A stretch of DNA of 64,000 bases from contig NZ_VFNU01000001.1 in the NCBI RefSeq assembly GCF_006715725.1, positions 2,046,001-2,110,000 of the forward strand. Reading direction: 5' to 3'. This document shows, one piece after another, positions 16,854-26,600 of this stretch. This DNA comes from Nocardioides sp. SLBN-35. Its GTDB lineage: Bacteria > Actinomycetota > Actinomycetes > Propionibacteriales > Nocardioidaceae. The position numbers were made by a program, and so were the translations under genes. The notes beneath the pieces were generated by a model. The model did no database searches. It had not been told where the DNA came from and saw only the letters and a list, made by a program, of their open reading frames with translations. Positions within the stretch are counted from its first letter, which is position 1. The number at the start of each line of letters is the position of its first letter.

Positions 16854-17345
16854 TCAGCCGAGCGCCGCGACGGCGGCGTCGTAGTCGGGCTCGGTCGCGA
16901 TCTCGGGGACGAGCTGCGAGTGGAGCACGGTGCCGTCGGCGTCGAGGACGACGATCGAGCGGGCGAAGAGGCCCTCGAGCTTGCCGTCGGTCATCTTCAC
17001 GCCGTAGTCCTCGCCGAAGGAGGAGCGGAAGGCGGAGCCGACCTGGACGTTCTCGATGCCCTCGGCGCCGCAGAAGCGGTTGAGCGCGGGCGGCAGGTCC
17101 TGGGACACGTTGATGACGGCGGTGTTGTCGAGGCCCGCAGCGAGCTCGTTGAACTTCCGCACACTCGCGGCGCACACGCCGGTGTCGATGCTCGGGAAGA
17201 TGTTGAGGACCGTGCGCTGGCCCTCCGGGAGGGTCACGGAGCCGAAGTCCGCGCCGACCAGGGAGACCGACGGGGCGGCGGAGCCGACGGCGGGCAGCTC
17301 GCCGACGGTGTTGACGGGGTTTCCCCCGAGTGCAGTGGTAGCCAT
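16854..17345 (-). CDS. tpx: Thiol peroxidase Tpx
   Basis: A 163-residue atypical 2-Cys peroxiredoxin that reduces peroxides using thioredoxin. The peroxidatic Cys58 sits in IDTGVCAASVRKF and the resolving Cys92 in LNRFCGAEG, a 34-residue spacing as in E. coli Tpx (61 and 95). The catalytic Pro/Thr of FPSIDTGVC are present. Length is standard. A TAGACA box six bases before the ATG (17345) suggests a leaderless promoter. The gene stands alone between the ATL gene and the large membrane protein gene. Confidence 0.95.
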   Translation of the reverse strand: MATTALGGNPVNTVGELPAVGSAAPSVSLVGADFGSVTLPEGQRTVLNIFPSIDTGVCAASVRKFNELAAGLDNTAVINVSQDLPPALNRFCGAEGIENVQVGSAFRSSFGEDYGVKMTDGKLEGLFARSIVVLDADGTVLHSQLVPEIATEPDYDAAVAALG

Positions 17346-17391
17346 GCGTCTTGTCTAGCAGGTCGCCACGAGCGCTCCGCCACCCCGTCCA

Positions 17392-19905
17392 TCACCGGAG
17401 CCGGCCGAGGAAGCCGACCGCCTGGCGTACGTCGAGCAGGCGGCGCTCCCAGGTGATGCCGACGACCGTCAGCAGCGCGCCCGCGAGGCCGATCCACACC
17501 CACTTCGGGAACTCCCCGGCATAGGGCCCCAGCTCGCGCAGCACCACCGCGGCACCGATGCTCGCGCCGACCACCAGCGGCGCGCTCCAGCGCAGCGCCG
17601 CACCAGCGATGGTCAGCGCCAGGCAGCCGGCACCGAGCGCCAGCGCCCGCAGCGACACCGGGTCGCCGAACACCCACAGCAGGGACGGGACCGTCGCCAG
17701 CAGCAACCCGGGCAGCAGCGCCTCGAGGGTGCCGACCGCGGCCGAGCGCTGCAGCCGCCACAGGCCCAGGCCGGCCAGGCCGACGGCGAGCGGCAGGGTG
17801 TAGGGCTCCGGTGCCGTCACGTCGAGGTCGGCCAGCCGGACCCAGCTCGCCAGCAGGAGCAGCGCGGTGCCGGCGATCGCACACGCGCGACGGGCCTCGT
17901 GCAGCAGTGCGGTCGCGCCGAACAGGCAGCCGGCCACGGTCAGCCACAGAGCCGCGTAGCCGCCGGGGTCGGCGGCGGTCGCGAGCGACACCGGGAACGC
18001 GAGGCCCGCCACCACGACCGCGGGGACCTCGACCTCGAGGCGCGGCAGAGCCAGCGCGAGCACGCCGACCGCGAGGAGCACGGGCACCGACACCCACGCG
18101 GCGTCGTCGGCGACCACCACCGCCGCGGCGGCCGCCGCCAGGCCCAGTGCCGCCGGGGCACCGATCCCGGCCACGACCCGGGTGGCCGGCTGCCGCCCGA
18201 GGACCGCCAGCACGACGAGCGCGGCGGCGAGGGGCGCGAGGTTCGCGAGGACCAGCGCCTCGCTCGGCATCGCGCCCATCCCGACACCGGCCGCCGTGAC
18301 CGCGCCGACCACGGCCCACGTCGTCGCCTCGACGCCGGTCGTGAGGAGGGCGAGGCCGAGCGCGCCGAGCGCGACGATCGTCAGGACCGCGAGCGGGGCG
18401 GCCAGCGGGACGTCGTACGTCGCCACGGTGGTGGCGACGCCGACGCCGGTCACCAGGCCGGCCACCCGGCCCCAGGCCGGAAGCGCCCGCCGAGCCCGGC
18501 CGCGGTCGACCAGGGCGACGCAGCCGAGCACGGTGAGCAGCGAGGGCACCAGCAGCAGCGGCTCGGTGGCCGCCTCCGGCGAGGTCAGCCGGACGCCGAA
18601 CGGACGGTCGAACACCTCGCTGACGTTGCTCCAGCGGTCCAGTGCGGTGCCCGTGGTCTCGAGCGCCAGCGAGAGGAGCACCAGGCACCCGGCGCCCGCC
18701 GGCGCGAAGGCGACGACACGGGCGGGGCGGGGGAGCACGCCGAGCGCCAGGACCCAGGCGGCCGTCGTACCGAGGGCGACGAGGCCGACCGTGCGCGCGT
18801 CGGTGTCGACACAGGGGAGAGTGAGCACGACGGTGACGAGCATCGCGGCGCCGCTCGCCCCGGCGAGCAGGACGTCACGGTGGCGGGCGACGGCGCCCGG
18901 GACGAGCAGGGCGGCGGCGCTGACCAGCAGCGACCAGCCGGAGCCCTCGACCCACAGCTCGTGGAGATCCGGGGTGAGCACCGACTCGACGAACCCGGCC
19001 CCGGCCGTGCCGAGCCAGCCCAGACCGGTCGCCGCGGCGCCACTCCAGAGCAGGACCGGAGCGTCGGCCCGGCGGGCCAGCAGGACCACGGCGATGCCCA
19101 CCGCGACGACGAGGTGACCGGCGAGAAGCCAGTGGTCGGTCGCGCCGACTGCGCCGACGTACCCGACGAGGAGGGCGATGCCGGCGACCACCTGGGGAGC
19201 GACGAGCCGCGGCTGTGCGGCGACCCGGACCAGGCCCAGGGGGACGGCGGCCAGTGCGACCACGCCACCCGCGGCGCACGCGATCGTCGCGGCTCCCAGG
19301 TCGCCGAACCAGTCGGCCGCGCCCGCGCCGACGACGTCGAGCGCGAGCATGCCGAGGGCCACCACGACCAGCGACTCCCCGGCGATCCGCAGCCCGATCC
19401 GGTGCAGCAGCAGGGCGGCGACGCCGGCCGTCAGCGTCAGGCCGGCGAGCACCGCGGTGCGGCCGCCGACACCGAGCGACGACCAGGACACCGCCAGGAA
19501 GATCACGGCGGCCACGAGCAGGCAGAACGCCCCGAGCCCGAGGAGGATCTTCGGGACCGAGGCGAACGAGACGCCGCCGGGACCGGGCGAGGTCGGCGAG
19601 GTCGGCGAGGTCGGCGGTGTCCTCGGTGTCGTCGGTGTCGTCGGCGGCGGCGGCGGGTACGACGGCAGCCCGGTGGACGGAGCCCGCCCGGCCGGCATCG
19701 GCGCGGTGAGCGCGGGGGCGGCAGGTGCCGCGGCGTCGCTCGCGGTGCGGAGCCGAGCGAGGATCCCGTCGGCCCGCTGGAGGGTGCCGAACAGGTCGAC
19801 GGCCAGTGGGTGGCGCACCAGCAGGGAGCAGGTCGGGCACACGGGAGCCCCGGTCGGCAGGGCGGTGCGGCAGTCGGGGCACAGGAGCGGATCGGCGTAG
19901 CGCAT
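17392..19905 (-). CDS. Large polytopic membrane protein with N-terminal zinc ribbon (SCO7613 type)
   Basis: An 837-residue protein. The N-terminus has two CxxC pairs (LCPDC and VCPTC) in the first 35 residues, forming a zinc ribbon. A Pro/Thr-rich linker with PTSPTSPTSP-type repeats follows, encoded by 9-base DNA repeats near 19580-19630. The rest is a very long run of Ala/Leu/Val-rich membrane helices, more than twenty by eye. This matches the SCO7613 C-terminal domain membrane proteins of actinobacteria, whose function is unknown. The ATG at 19905 places the zinc ribbon at the start; longer frames upstream are not supported. It is monocistronic. Confidence 0.8.
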   Translation of the reverse strand: MRYADPLLCPDCRTALPTGAPVCPTCSLLVRHPLAVDLFGTLQRADGILARLRTASDAAAPAAPALTAPMPAGRAPSTGLPSYPPPPPTTPTTPRTPPTSPTSPTSPGPGGVSFASVPKILLGLGAFCLLVAAVIFLAVSWSSLGVGGRTAVLAGLTLTAGVAALLLHRIGLRIAGESLVVVALGMLALDVVGAGAADWFGDLGAATIACAAGGVVALAAVPLGLVRVAAQPRLVAPQVVAGIALLVGYVGAVGATDHWLLAGHLVVAVGIAVVLLARRADAPVLLWSGAAATGLGWLGTAGAGFVESVLTPDLHELWVEGSGWSLLVSAAALLVPGAVARHRDVLLAGASGAAMLVTVVLTLPCVDTDARTVGLVALGTTAAWVLALGVLPRPARVVAFAPAGAGCLVLLSLALETTGTALDRWSNVSEVFDRPFGVRLTSPEAATEPLLLVPSLLTVLGCVALVDRGRARRALPAWGRVAGLVTGVGVATTVATYDVPLAAPLAVLTIVALGALGLALLTTGVEATTWAVVGAVTAAGVGMGAMPSEALVLANLAPLAAALVVLAVLGRQPATRVVAGIGAPAALGLAAAAAAVVVADDAAWVSVPVLLAVGVLALALPRLEVEVPAVVVAGLAFPVSLATAADPGGYAALWLTVAGCLFGATALLHEARRACAIAGTALLLLASWVRLADLDVTAPEPYTLPLAVGLAGLGLWRLQRSAAVGTLEALLPGLLLATVPSLLWVFGDPVSLRALALGAGCLALTIAGAALRWSAPLVVGASIGAAVVLRELGPYAGEFPKWVWIGLAGALLTVVGITWERRLLDVRQAVGFLGRLR

Positions 19906-20093
19906 GGGTCCATTGCGCCATCTCGCGTACTCGTTCGGCAGCAGGCGGCCACTCAATCCGCGCTGAGTGTGGGTACTCAGTCGCTCCGCTCTCCACAGGA
20001 CGTCCCGCCACCTGGGGACGACGGGCCGCTGCGCTGTGGACAAGATCGGGTCGACTTGTGGACGACACGCCGTACGTCGGTGGATGACGAGAA
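19906..20093. other. Non-coding stretch with two DnaA-box-like motifs
   Basis: No gene was found between the membrane-protein start and the RNA candidate. TGTGGACAA at 20035-20043 exactly matches the reverse of the actinobacterial DnaA box TTGTCCACA. A near match, TTGTGGACG, lies at 20056-20064. A ctccacagg motif occurs near 19991. The region probably holds the minus-strand promoter of the membrane protein and the plus-strand promoter of the RNA candidate. Confidence 0.45.
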
Positions 20094-20385
20094 ACCCTCG
20101 AAAAACTTGGCGGAAACCCCTTGCGGCTCGTCGATGGACGGGCGTAGAACTTCTCCCACGCACTCCTCCGGGAGAGCGGGATCAGCCGGAAGGCGACGAT
20201 CCAGCCGGCCAGGCCGAGACCTTCGGGTCGGAGCGAGGCGGCCCCTCACGGGGACGCCGGCCGCGCGAACCGGGTGACGAGGTTCGTGGGATCGCAGCAG
20301 CCGGGTGGTCGACCGGGAGCGTCACCAGTACCGGTCACCCGAAGGGCCCTTGTGACTCATACTCACGAGGGCCCTTCACCTTTTT
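20094..20385 (+). ncRNA. Candidate structured RNA upstream of adnAB, unidentified
   Basis: A roughly 290-base non-coding stretch rich in perfect small hairpins, ended by a strong terminator. Visible helices: ctcc/ggag (near 20163-20174); gacc-ttcg-ggtc with a UUCG tetraloop (20218-20229); cccc-tcac-gggg (20242-20253), extendable by ggcg/cgcc; cgaacc/ggttcg (20266-20271 with 20281-20286); accgg/ccggt plus gggtg/caccc (20303-20340). The first two internal hairpins are bracketed by gccggc (20204-20209) and gccggc (20256-20261). The T-run after the final stem fixes the plus strand. It could be an independent small RNA or an attenuating leader of adnAB, whose start lies 48 bases further on. I see no motif of RNase P, tmRNA or common riboswitches. 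The 5' end is a guess. Confidence 0.45.
20341..20385 (+). terminator. Intrinsic terminator ahead of adnA
   Basis: A 15-base stem, gaagggcccttgtga (20341-20355) with tcacgagggcccttc (20363-20377), contains one G-T pair and closes a ctcatac loop. It is followed by acctttttcc. It faces the plus strand, yet no plus-strand protein gene ends nearby. It therefore ends the RNA candidate or attenuates adnAB. Confidence 0.85.
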
Positions 20386-20432
20386 CCCGGTGCGGCGGTC
20401 CCGGCGCCTTTGTGTCGGGCGGGGGTGGTTGA

Positions 20433-23400
20433 GTGGCGCACGTGGAATCCTCGACCGCTCCGACCAGCTACCGCTTCGCCCCGGCCCCACCGGTCGCGGC
20501 GGCGCCGCAGCTCGACGAGCACCAGCGGCGGGTCGTCGACCACCCGGGCGGCCCGTTGCTCGTCCTCGCCGGGCCGGGCACGGGCAAGACGACCACCCTC
20601 GTCGAGGCGATCGTCGACCGGATCGAGCGGCGCGGCGCGCGGCCCGACCAGGTCCTCGCGCTGACCTTCTCCCGCAAGGCGGCCGACCAGCTGCGCGACC
20701 GCGTGACCGCCCGCCTGGGGCGCACGACCGGCACCCAGCTCAGCTCGACGTTCCACTCCTTCGCCTACGCCCTGGTCCGGCGCTACGCGCCCGCCGGCCT
20801 CTACGAGGCGCCGTTGCGGCTGCTCTCCGCGCCCGAGCAGGACGTCGTCCTGCGCGAGCTCCTTGCCGACCACCCCGAGTCGGTGCGCTGGCCCGACCGG
20901 TTCCGGCAGGCGATGGCGACCCGCGGCTTCGCGCGGGAGGTGCACGCTGTGCTCGGCCGGGCCCGCGAGAAGGGCCTCGACGGCAACGACCTGCTCCGCC
21001 TCGGCCAGGAGGAGGGGATCGACGAGTTCGTGGCGGCAGGCCTGTTCCTCGAGCAGTACCTGACGTCCCTCGACTCGTTGGGTGCGACCGACTACGCCGA
21101 CCTGATCCGGCGCGCGCGCATCGAGGCGGAGGCCAACCGGACCGAGCTGCGCGACCAGTTCCGGCACGTCTTCGTCGACGAGTACCAGGACACCGACCCC
21201 GGGCAGGTCGCGCTCCTGCGCGCGATCGCCGGTGACGGCCGCGACCTCGTGGTCGTCGGGGATCCGCACCAGTCGATCTACGCGTTCCGCGGCGCCGAGG
21301 TGCGCGGCATCCTCGACTTCCCGGCCGAGTTCCCGAAGGCCGACGGCACGCCGGCCGACGTGGTCGCGCTCCGGGCGACGCGTCGGTTCGGGCCCCGGAT
21401 CCAGCTGGCCGCGCAGCGGGTCGCCGGCCGGATCGGGCTCCCGGGCGCCATCCCCGACGCGGCCCGGGCGGCGTTCCTCTCACCCGAGTGCGTTCCAGGT
21501 CCCCATGGCGAGGGCCGGGTCGAGGTGTTCACCTTCGACACCGAGCGTGCGGAGGCCGACCGGCTCGCTGACCTGCTCCGCCGGGCCCATCTCGAGGACG
21601 GTGTCGGCTGGGACGAGATGGCGGTGCTCGTCCGGTCCGGCCGCGCCAACATCGCGCCCCTCCGCCGCGCGCTCGGCGCCGCGGGCGTGCCGGTCGAGGT
21701 GGCCAGCGACGAGATCCCGCTCGCCCGCGACCCCGCCGTACTGCCCCTGCTCGACGCCCTGCGCGCGGTGGTGAACCTCGACAACGACGATCCCGACGAC
21801 GTCGGCTACGTCGACGCCGGGAGGGCCGAGGCGTTGCTCACCGGCCCGCTCGGCGGGCTCGACGCCGGCGACGTCCGTCGACTCGCGCGGCAGCTCCGGG
21901 TCCGCGAGAAGGCCGCGTGCCAGGAGGACGGGGGGACACCGCGCAGCTCGCGTGAGCTGGTGCGACTCGCTGTCGTCGACCCGACGATGCTCGACGGGCT
22001 CGAGGGGCCCGAGGCCGAGCGTGCCCGAGTCGTCACCCAGCTCCTCCTGCGCGCACGGGCGGCGGCTGCTGCCGGCGCGAGTGCCGAGGAGCTGCTGTGG
22101 ACGCTGTGGACCGGCACCGGTTGGCCCCAGCGGCTGCGCCGCGCGGTCGAGGCGGGTGGCGGCGCCGCGCGGCGTGCCCACCGCGACCTCGACTCGGTGT
22201 GCGCGCTCTTCGACCTCGCCGCCCGGATGGAGGAGCGCCGCGAGCACCTCGCGGCGGCCTCCTTCCTCGCCGGCCTGGTCCAGCAGGAGATCCCCGCCGA
22301 CACCCTCGCCGACCGGGGGGCCCGGGGCGCCGCCGTACGACTCCTCACCGCCCACCGCAGCAAGGGACTCGAGTGGCGGCTGGTCGTCGTCGCGCACGTC
22401 CAGGACGGCGGCTGGCCGGACCTGAGGCAGCGCACCAGCCTCCTGCGCGCCGACCGGATCGGGCCGGGCGTCCTGCTGCCCGAGGTGACGGCACGCGCGC
22501 TGCTGGCCGAGGAGCGCCGGCTGTTCTACGTCGCCTGCACCCGAGCTCGGGAACGCCTGGTCGTCACCGCGGTCGCCTCTCCGGACGACGACGGCGAGCA
22601 GCCCTCCCGCTTCCTCGAGGAGGTGGTCCCCGACCGCGACCACATCGTGGCCGTCAGTGGTCGGCCGCCCCGGCCACTGTCCCTGCCGGGGCTCGTCGCG
22701 GAGCTGCGTCGCACCCTGGCCGATCCCGAGGCGCCCGAGCCCCTGCGTGCCGCGGCCGCCCGCCGGCTGGCGCGGCTGGCCGGCGAGTCGTCCGGGCGCC
22801 GGGCGCTGGTCCCCTCCGCCGATCCGGCCAACTGGTGGGGCACCCGCGCGGCTTCTCGGTCGGCCGAGCCGATCCGGGCCACCGACCAGCCCGTGCCGAT
22901 CTCAGCGAGCGTCCTGGAGTCGATCGCGGCCTGCCCGACCCGGTGGTTCCTGGAGAACGAGGCCGGCGGGGTCGCCCGGTCCCACCAGTCCGCCAATCTC
23001 GGCCAGCTCGTCCACGCCCTTGCCGAACGGGTCGCCGACGGCACCATCGCCGGTGACCTCGACGTGCTGATGGCGGAGGTCGACAAGGTGTGGGACCGCC
23101 TCGACTTCCGCACCCCGTGGTCCAAGGAGCGCGAGCACAAGCGGGTGCGCAACGCGCTGGCCCGCTTCCTGGTCTGGCACGAGCAGAACCCCCGCCGCGT
23201 GCTCGCGACCGAGGCGCGCTTCGCGACGGTGGTGACCATGGATGACGGGACTCCGGTTCGCATCCACGGCTACGCAGACCGGGTGGAGATCGACGGCACC
23301 GGTGCCGTGATCGTGGTCGACCTGAAGACCGGGCGTGGCAAGCCCACCGGGCCGGCGGTGCGCGACCACGTCCAGCTCGCCCTCTACCAGTACGCCGTCG

Positions 23401-23690
23401 ACGCCGGGGCCCTGGACCGTCCCGACGACGAGCTGACCGGACTGACCAGCGGGGGAGCAGAGCTCATCCAGCTCGGCCTCGAGGACGGCTCGACCGAGGT
23501 GACCCGCCAGGCCCAGGACGCCCATGCGCCTGACGGCCCCGAACGCGAGGCGCTCCGCACCCGGATCGCGAACGTCGCCCAGCTGCTGCGCACCGAGACC
23601 TTCCCGGCGGTGCCCGGCGACCACTGCCGCGACTGCGGCTTCTTGCCCCTGTGCCCCGTCAAGAGCCCCGGATCGGTGGTGGAGCGATGA
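20433..23690 (+). CDS. adnA: AdnA-type helicase-nuclease subunit (UvrD-like + PD-(D/E)XK)
   Basis: A 1085-residue subunit of the AdnAB DNA end-resection motor that processes double-strand breaks in actinobacteria. The N-terminal UvrD-type helicase has Walker A GPGTGKTTT with Lys52, the DEYQD box (Asp249-Glu250), GDPHQSIYAFRG, and a late TAHRSKGLEW motif. The C-terminal RecB-type nuclease has VVDLKTGRG and QLALYQYAV. Four cysteines (C834, C1065, C1068, C1074) have the spacing of an iron-sulfur nuclease domain. Order and position match Rv3202c. The GTG start gives a 31-residue lead before the helicase. The stop overlaps the adnB start. Confidence 0.92.
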   Translation: MAHVESSTAPTSYRFAPAPPVAAAPQLDEHQRRVVDHPGGPLLVLAGPGTGKTTTLVEAIVDRIERRGARPDQVLALTFSRKAADQLRDRVTARLGRTTGTQLSSTFHSFAYALVRRYAPAGLYEAPLRLLSAPEQDVVLRELLADHPESVRWPDRFRQAMATRGFAREVHAVLGRAREKGLDGNDLLRLGQEEGIDEFVAAGLFLEQYLTSLDSLGATDYADLIRRARIEAEANRTELRDQFRHVFVDEYQDTDPGQVALLRAIAGDGRDLVVVGDPHQSIYAFRGAEVRGILDFPAEFPKADGTPADVVALRATRRFGPRIQLAAQRVAGRIGLPGAIPDAARAAFLSPECVPGPHGEGRVEVFTFDTERAEADRLADLLRRAHLEDGVGWDEMAVLVRSGRANIAPLRRALGAAGVPVEVASDEIPLARDPAVLPLLDALRAVVNLDNDDPDDVGYVDAGRAEALLTGPLGGLDAGDVRRLARQLRVREKAACQEDGGTPRSSRELVRLAVVDPTMLDGLEGPEAERARVVTQLLLRARAAAAAGASAEELLWTLWTGTGWPQRLRRAVEAGGGAARRAHRDLDSVCALFDLAARMEERREHLAAASFLAGLVQQEIPADTLADRGARGAAVRLLTAHRSKGLEWRLVVVAHVQDGGWPDLRQRTSLLRADRIGPGVLLPEVTARALLAEERRLFYVACTRARERLVVTAVASPDDDGEQPSRFLEEVVPDRDHIVAVSGRPPRPLSLPGLVAELRRTLADPEAPEPLRAAAARRLARLAGESSGRRALVPSADPANWWGTRAASRSAEPIRATDQPVPISASVLESIAACPTRWFLENEAGGVARSHQSANLGQLVHALAERVADGTIAGDLDVLMAEVDKVWDRLDFRTPWSKEREHKRVRNALARFLVWHEQNPRRVLATEARFATVVTMDDGTPVRIHGYADRVEIDGTGAVIVVDLKTGRGKPTGPAVRDHVQLALYQYAVDAGALDRPDDELTGLTSGGAELIQLGLEDGSTEVTRQAQDAHAPDGPEREALRTRIANVAQLLRTETFPAVPGDHCRDCGFLPLCPVKSPGSVVER

Positions 23691-26600
23691 CCGAGCGCAC
23701 GCAGATCCGCACTCCGGAGGACCTCCAGCGCGTGATGAAGGCGGACTTCCCGCCCAGCGCCGAGCAGTGGCGCGCGATCACCGCCCCGCTCTCGCCGGTC
23801 GTGGTGATCGCCGGCGCCGGCTCCGGCAAGACCACCCTGATGGCGGCCCGGGTCGTCTACCTGGTGGTGACCGGCCAGGTCCGGCCCGAGGAGATCCTAG
23901 GCCTGACCTTCACGACCAAGGCGGCGGCCGAGCTGCGCCAGCGGGTACGGTCCGCGCTCCTCGCGGCCGGGGTGCTCGACCTGCAGCGCTCGCGCGAGGG
24001 GGGCGACGAGGACGCCGAGGTGCTCGAGCCGACGGTCGCGACCTACAACGCCTATGCCGCGGCGCTGCTGACCGACCACGGACTGCGGATCGGGCACGAG
24101 CCCGACACCCGGGTCATCACCGACGCCGCGCGCTACCAGCTCGGGGCGCGTGCCGTGGACCGCCACGACGGCGCCGTCGCCAAGCTCTCCGACCATCCGC
24201 CGACGGTGATCCAGAACCTGCTCGCGCTCGACGGCGCGATGAGCGAGCACCTCGTCGGACCGCAGGACGTCCTCGACTTCGACGCGGGCGAGCGGGCCTC
24301 CTTCGAACGCGAGCTCGTCGCCGAGCGCGACGGGAAGGGGCGCAAGACCTACCTGGGCGAGATGCAGAAGGCGATCGACGTCATCGACCGGCGGGCCGAG
24401 CTGATGGGCCTGGTGGCGTCGTACCGTCGGCTCAAGGCCGACCTGGGGCTGATGGACTTCAGCGACCAGATCGCGCTGGCCGCGGTCCTGGCGCAGGACC
24501 AGCCCGAGGTCGGGCAGATCGAGCGACAGCGGTTCAAGGTGGTGCTGCTCGACGAGTACCAGGACACCTCGGTCGCGCAGGCGACCCTGCTCGCCCGCCT
24601 CTTCGGCGGGGGCCACCCCGTGATGGCGGTCGGCGACCCCAACCAGGCCATCTACGGCTGGCGCGGTGCCTCGGTGTCCAACATCGTGAACTTCCCCGAG
24701 GTCTTCCCCTCCGCTGACGGTCGGCCCGTCCCGGTGCTGCCGCTGACCGTCAACCGCCGCTCCGACACCCGGATCCTCGACGTCGCCAACACGCTGGCGG
24801 CGCCGTTGATGGCCAAGTACGGCGACAAGGTCGCCACCCTCGAGCACGGCTCCACGGCCCCGGGGTCGGTGCGGGTCAGGGTCTTCGAGACCCATCTCGA
24901 CGAGCTCGCCTGGTTGGTGGAGGAGGTGCGCGCCACCCACGACGCGGGCGCCCCGTGGGGCCGGATCGCGGTCCTCAGCCGGGACAACCAGCACGGCGAG
25001 GCGGTCTTCGACGCCCTGACCGGCGCCGACGTACCGGTCGAGATCGTCGGACTCGCCGGCCTGGTGCGGCTGCCGGAGATCGCGACGGTGGTGGCGACGC
25101 TCAAGCTGGTCCAGGACGTCACCGACAATGCGTCGCTGCTGAGCCTGCTGGCCGGCCCACGCTGGGCCATCGGCCCGCGTGACCTGCGCCTGCTCGGGCA
25201 GCGGGCCCTGGAGCTGGTCGGGCGCGGTGGGCGGCAGGAGGCGGACTCCATCCACGAGCAGCTCGTCGCCATCGCCGACGGCATCGACCCGGCCGAGATC
25301 CCGTGCCTGGACGACGCGCTGGCCGATCCCGGCGATGCGGCGTACTCGCCCGAGGCGCGCGAGCGCTTCGCCCTGGTGCGAGACGAGCTGCGCCAGCTGC
25401 GGGCGGCGATCGGCGAGCCGTTGCTCGACCTGGTCCGCCGCATCGTCGATGTGACCGGCGTCGACGTCGAGCTGGCGTCGTCGGTCAGCCGGGCGGCCGC
25501 GGCGCGCCGGGAGAACCTCGATCTCTTCGTGAAGGCGGTCGCGGACTTCCAGGCCGTCGACGGCGACGTCACGCTGCCGGCCCTCATCGCCTGGCTCACG
25601 GCCGAGGACGAGGCCGGCAACGGCCTCGAGGTCGCCACGCCGTCCGAGGCCGACTCGGTCAAGCTGCTGACAGTGCACCGCTCGAAGGGCCTCGAGTGGG
25701 CCACGGTCTTCTGCGTCGGCGTGGGCGAGGGACGCTTCCCGAGCACCCAGGGCCGGTCGCTGTGGACCTCGTCGCCGAGCGTGCTCCCCGCGCCACTGCG
25801 GGGCGACGCCGCCGACCTTCCGCAGCTCGTCGGCCACGACAAGGCCGCTCTCGATGCCTACCGCGTCGCGACCCGTGAGCACGAGGCGGAGGAGGAGCTG
25901 CGTCTGGGGTACGTCGCCTTCACCCGGCCCGAGCACCAGCTGTGGGTGACCTCGTTCCTGTGGGGAACGCGCAAGAACCCCTACGGGCCGTCGAGCTTCC
26001 AGGCCACGATCCGGGACCTGTGCGACGGCTGGGGGGAGCCGGTCGAGTGGCGCGACAAGCCGGAGAAGGGGGCGACCAACCCGTTCGACGCGGTCGACCC
26101 GTCGCGCCCCTGGCCCGTCGAGGGCGTGGGGGCCGAGACCGCCCGCCGCCTGGATGCCGCGGCCCGGGTCGCCGCCGCGGACCCGGCCCTGGACGAGGAC
26201 CTCGACCTCGACCTCCTCGACGCGGCCCGGGTGGCCGACTGGGACGCCGAGATCGACCGGCTGCTGGTGGAGGCCCGGGCCGACCGGTCGTCGCGGATCA
26301 CCGTCGAGCTCCCCTCGTCGCTGTCGGCCACCGCGCTCGGCCGGCTGCGCGACGACCCGGAGGGCTTCGCCCGTGACCTGGCCAGGCCGATGCCGCGACC
26401 GCCCGCGCCGGCGGCCCGGTTCGGCACCCGCTTCCACGCGTGGGTCGAGGCCCGGTTCGGGCAGCAGGGGCTGTTCGACCCCGACGAGCTGGCCGGGCGG
26501 GCCGACGCGGGGATCGACGACGAGGCGGACCTCAAGGAGCTCGTCGGCCGGTTCGAGGAAGGGCCGTTCGGCAGCCGCGAGCCGCATGCGGTGGAGGCTC

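Noticed and set aside
17899..20277. Plus-strand 792-codon frame opposite the SCO7613-type gene
   Set aside because: It is low-complexity Arg/Gly/Asp sequence complementary to membrane helices on the other strand.
20094..20385. RNase P RNA, tmRNA or a standard riboswitch
   Set aside because: None of the conserved core strings of these RNAs that I can recall appears, so it is left as unidentified.
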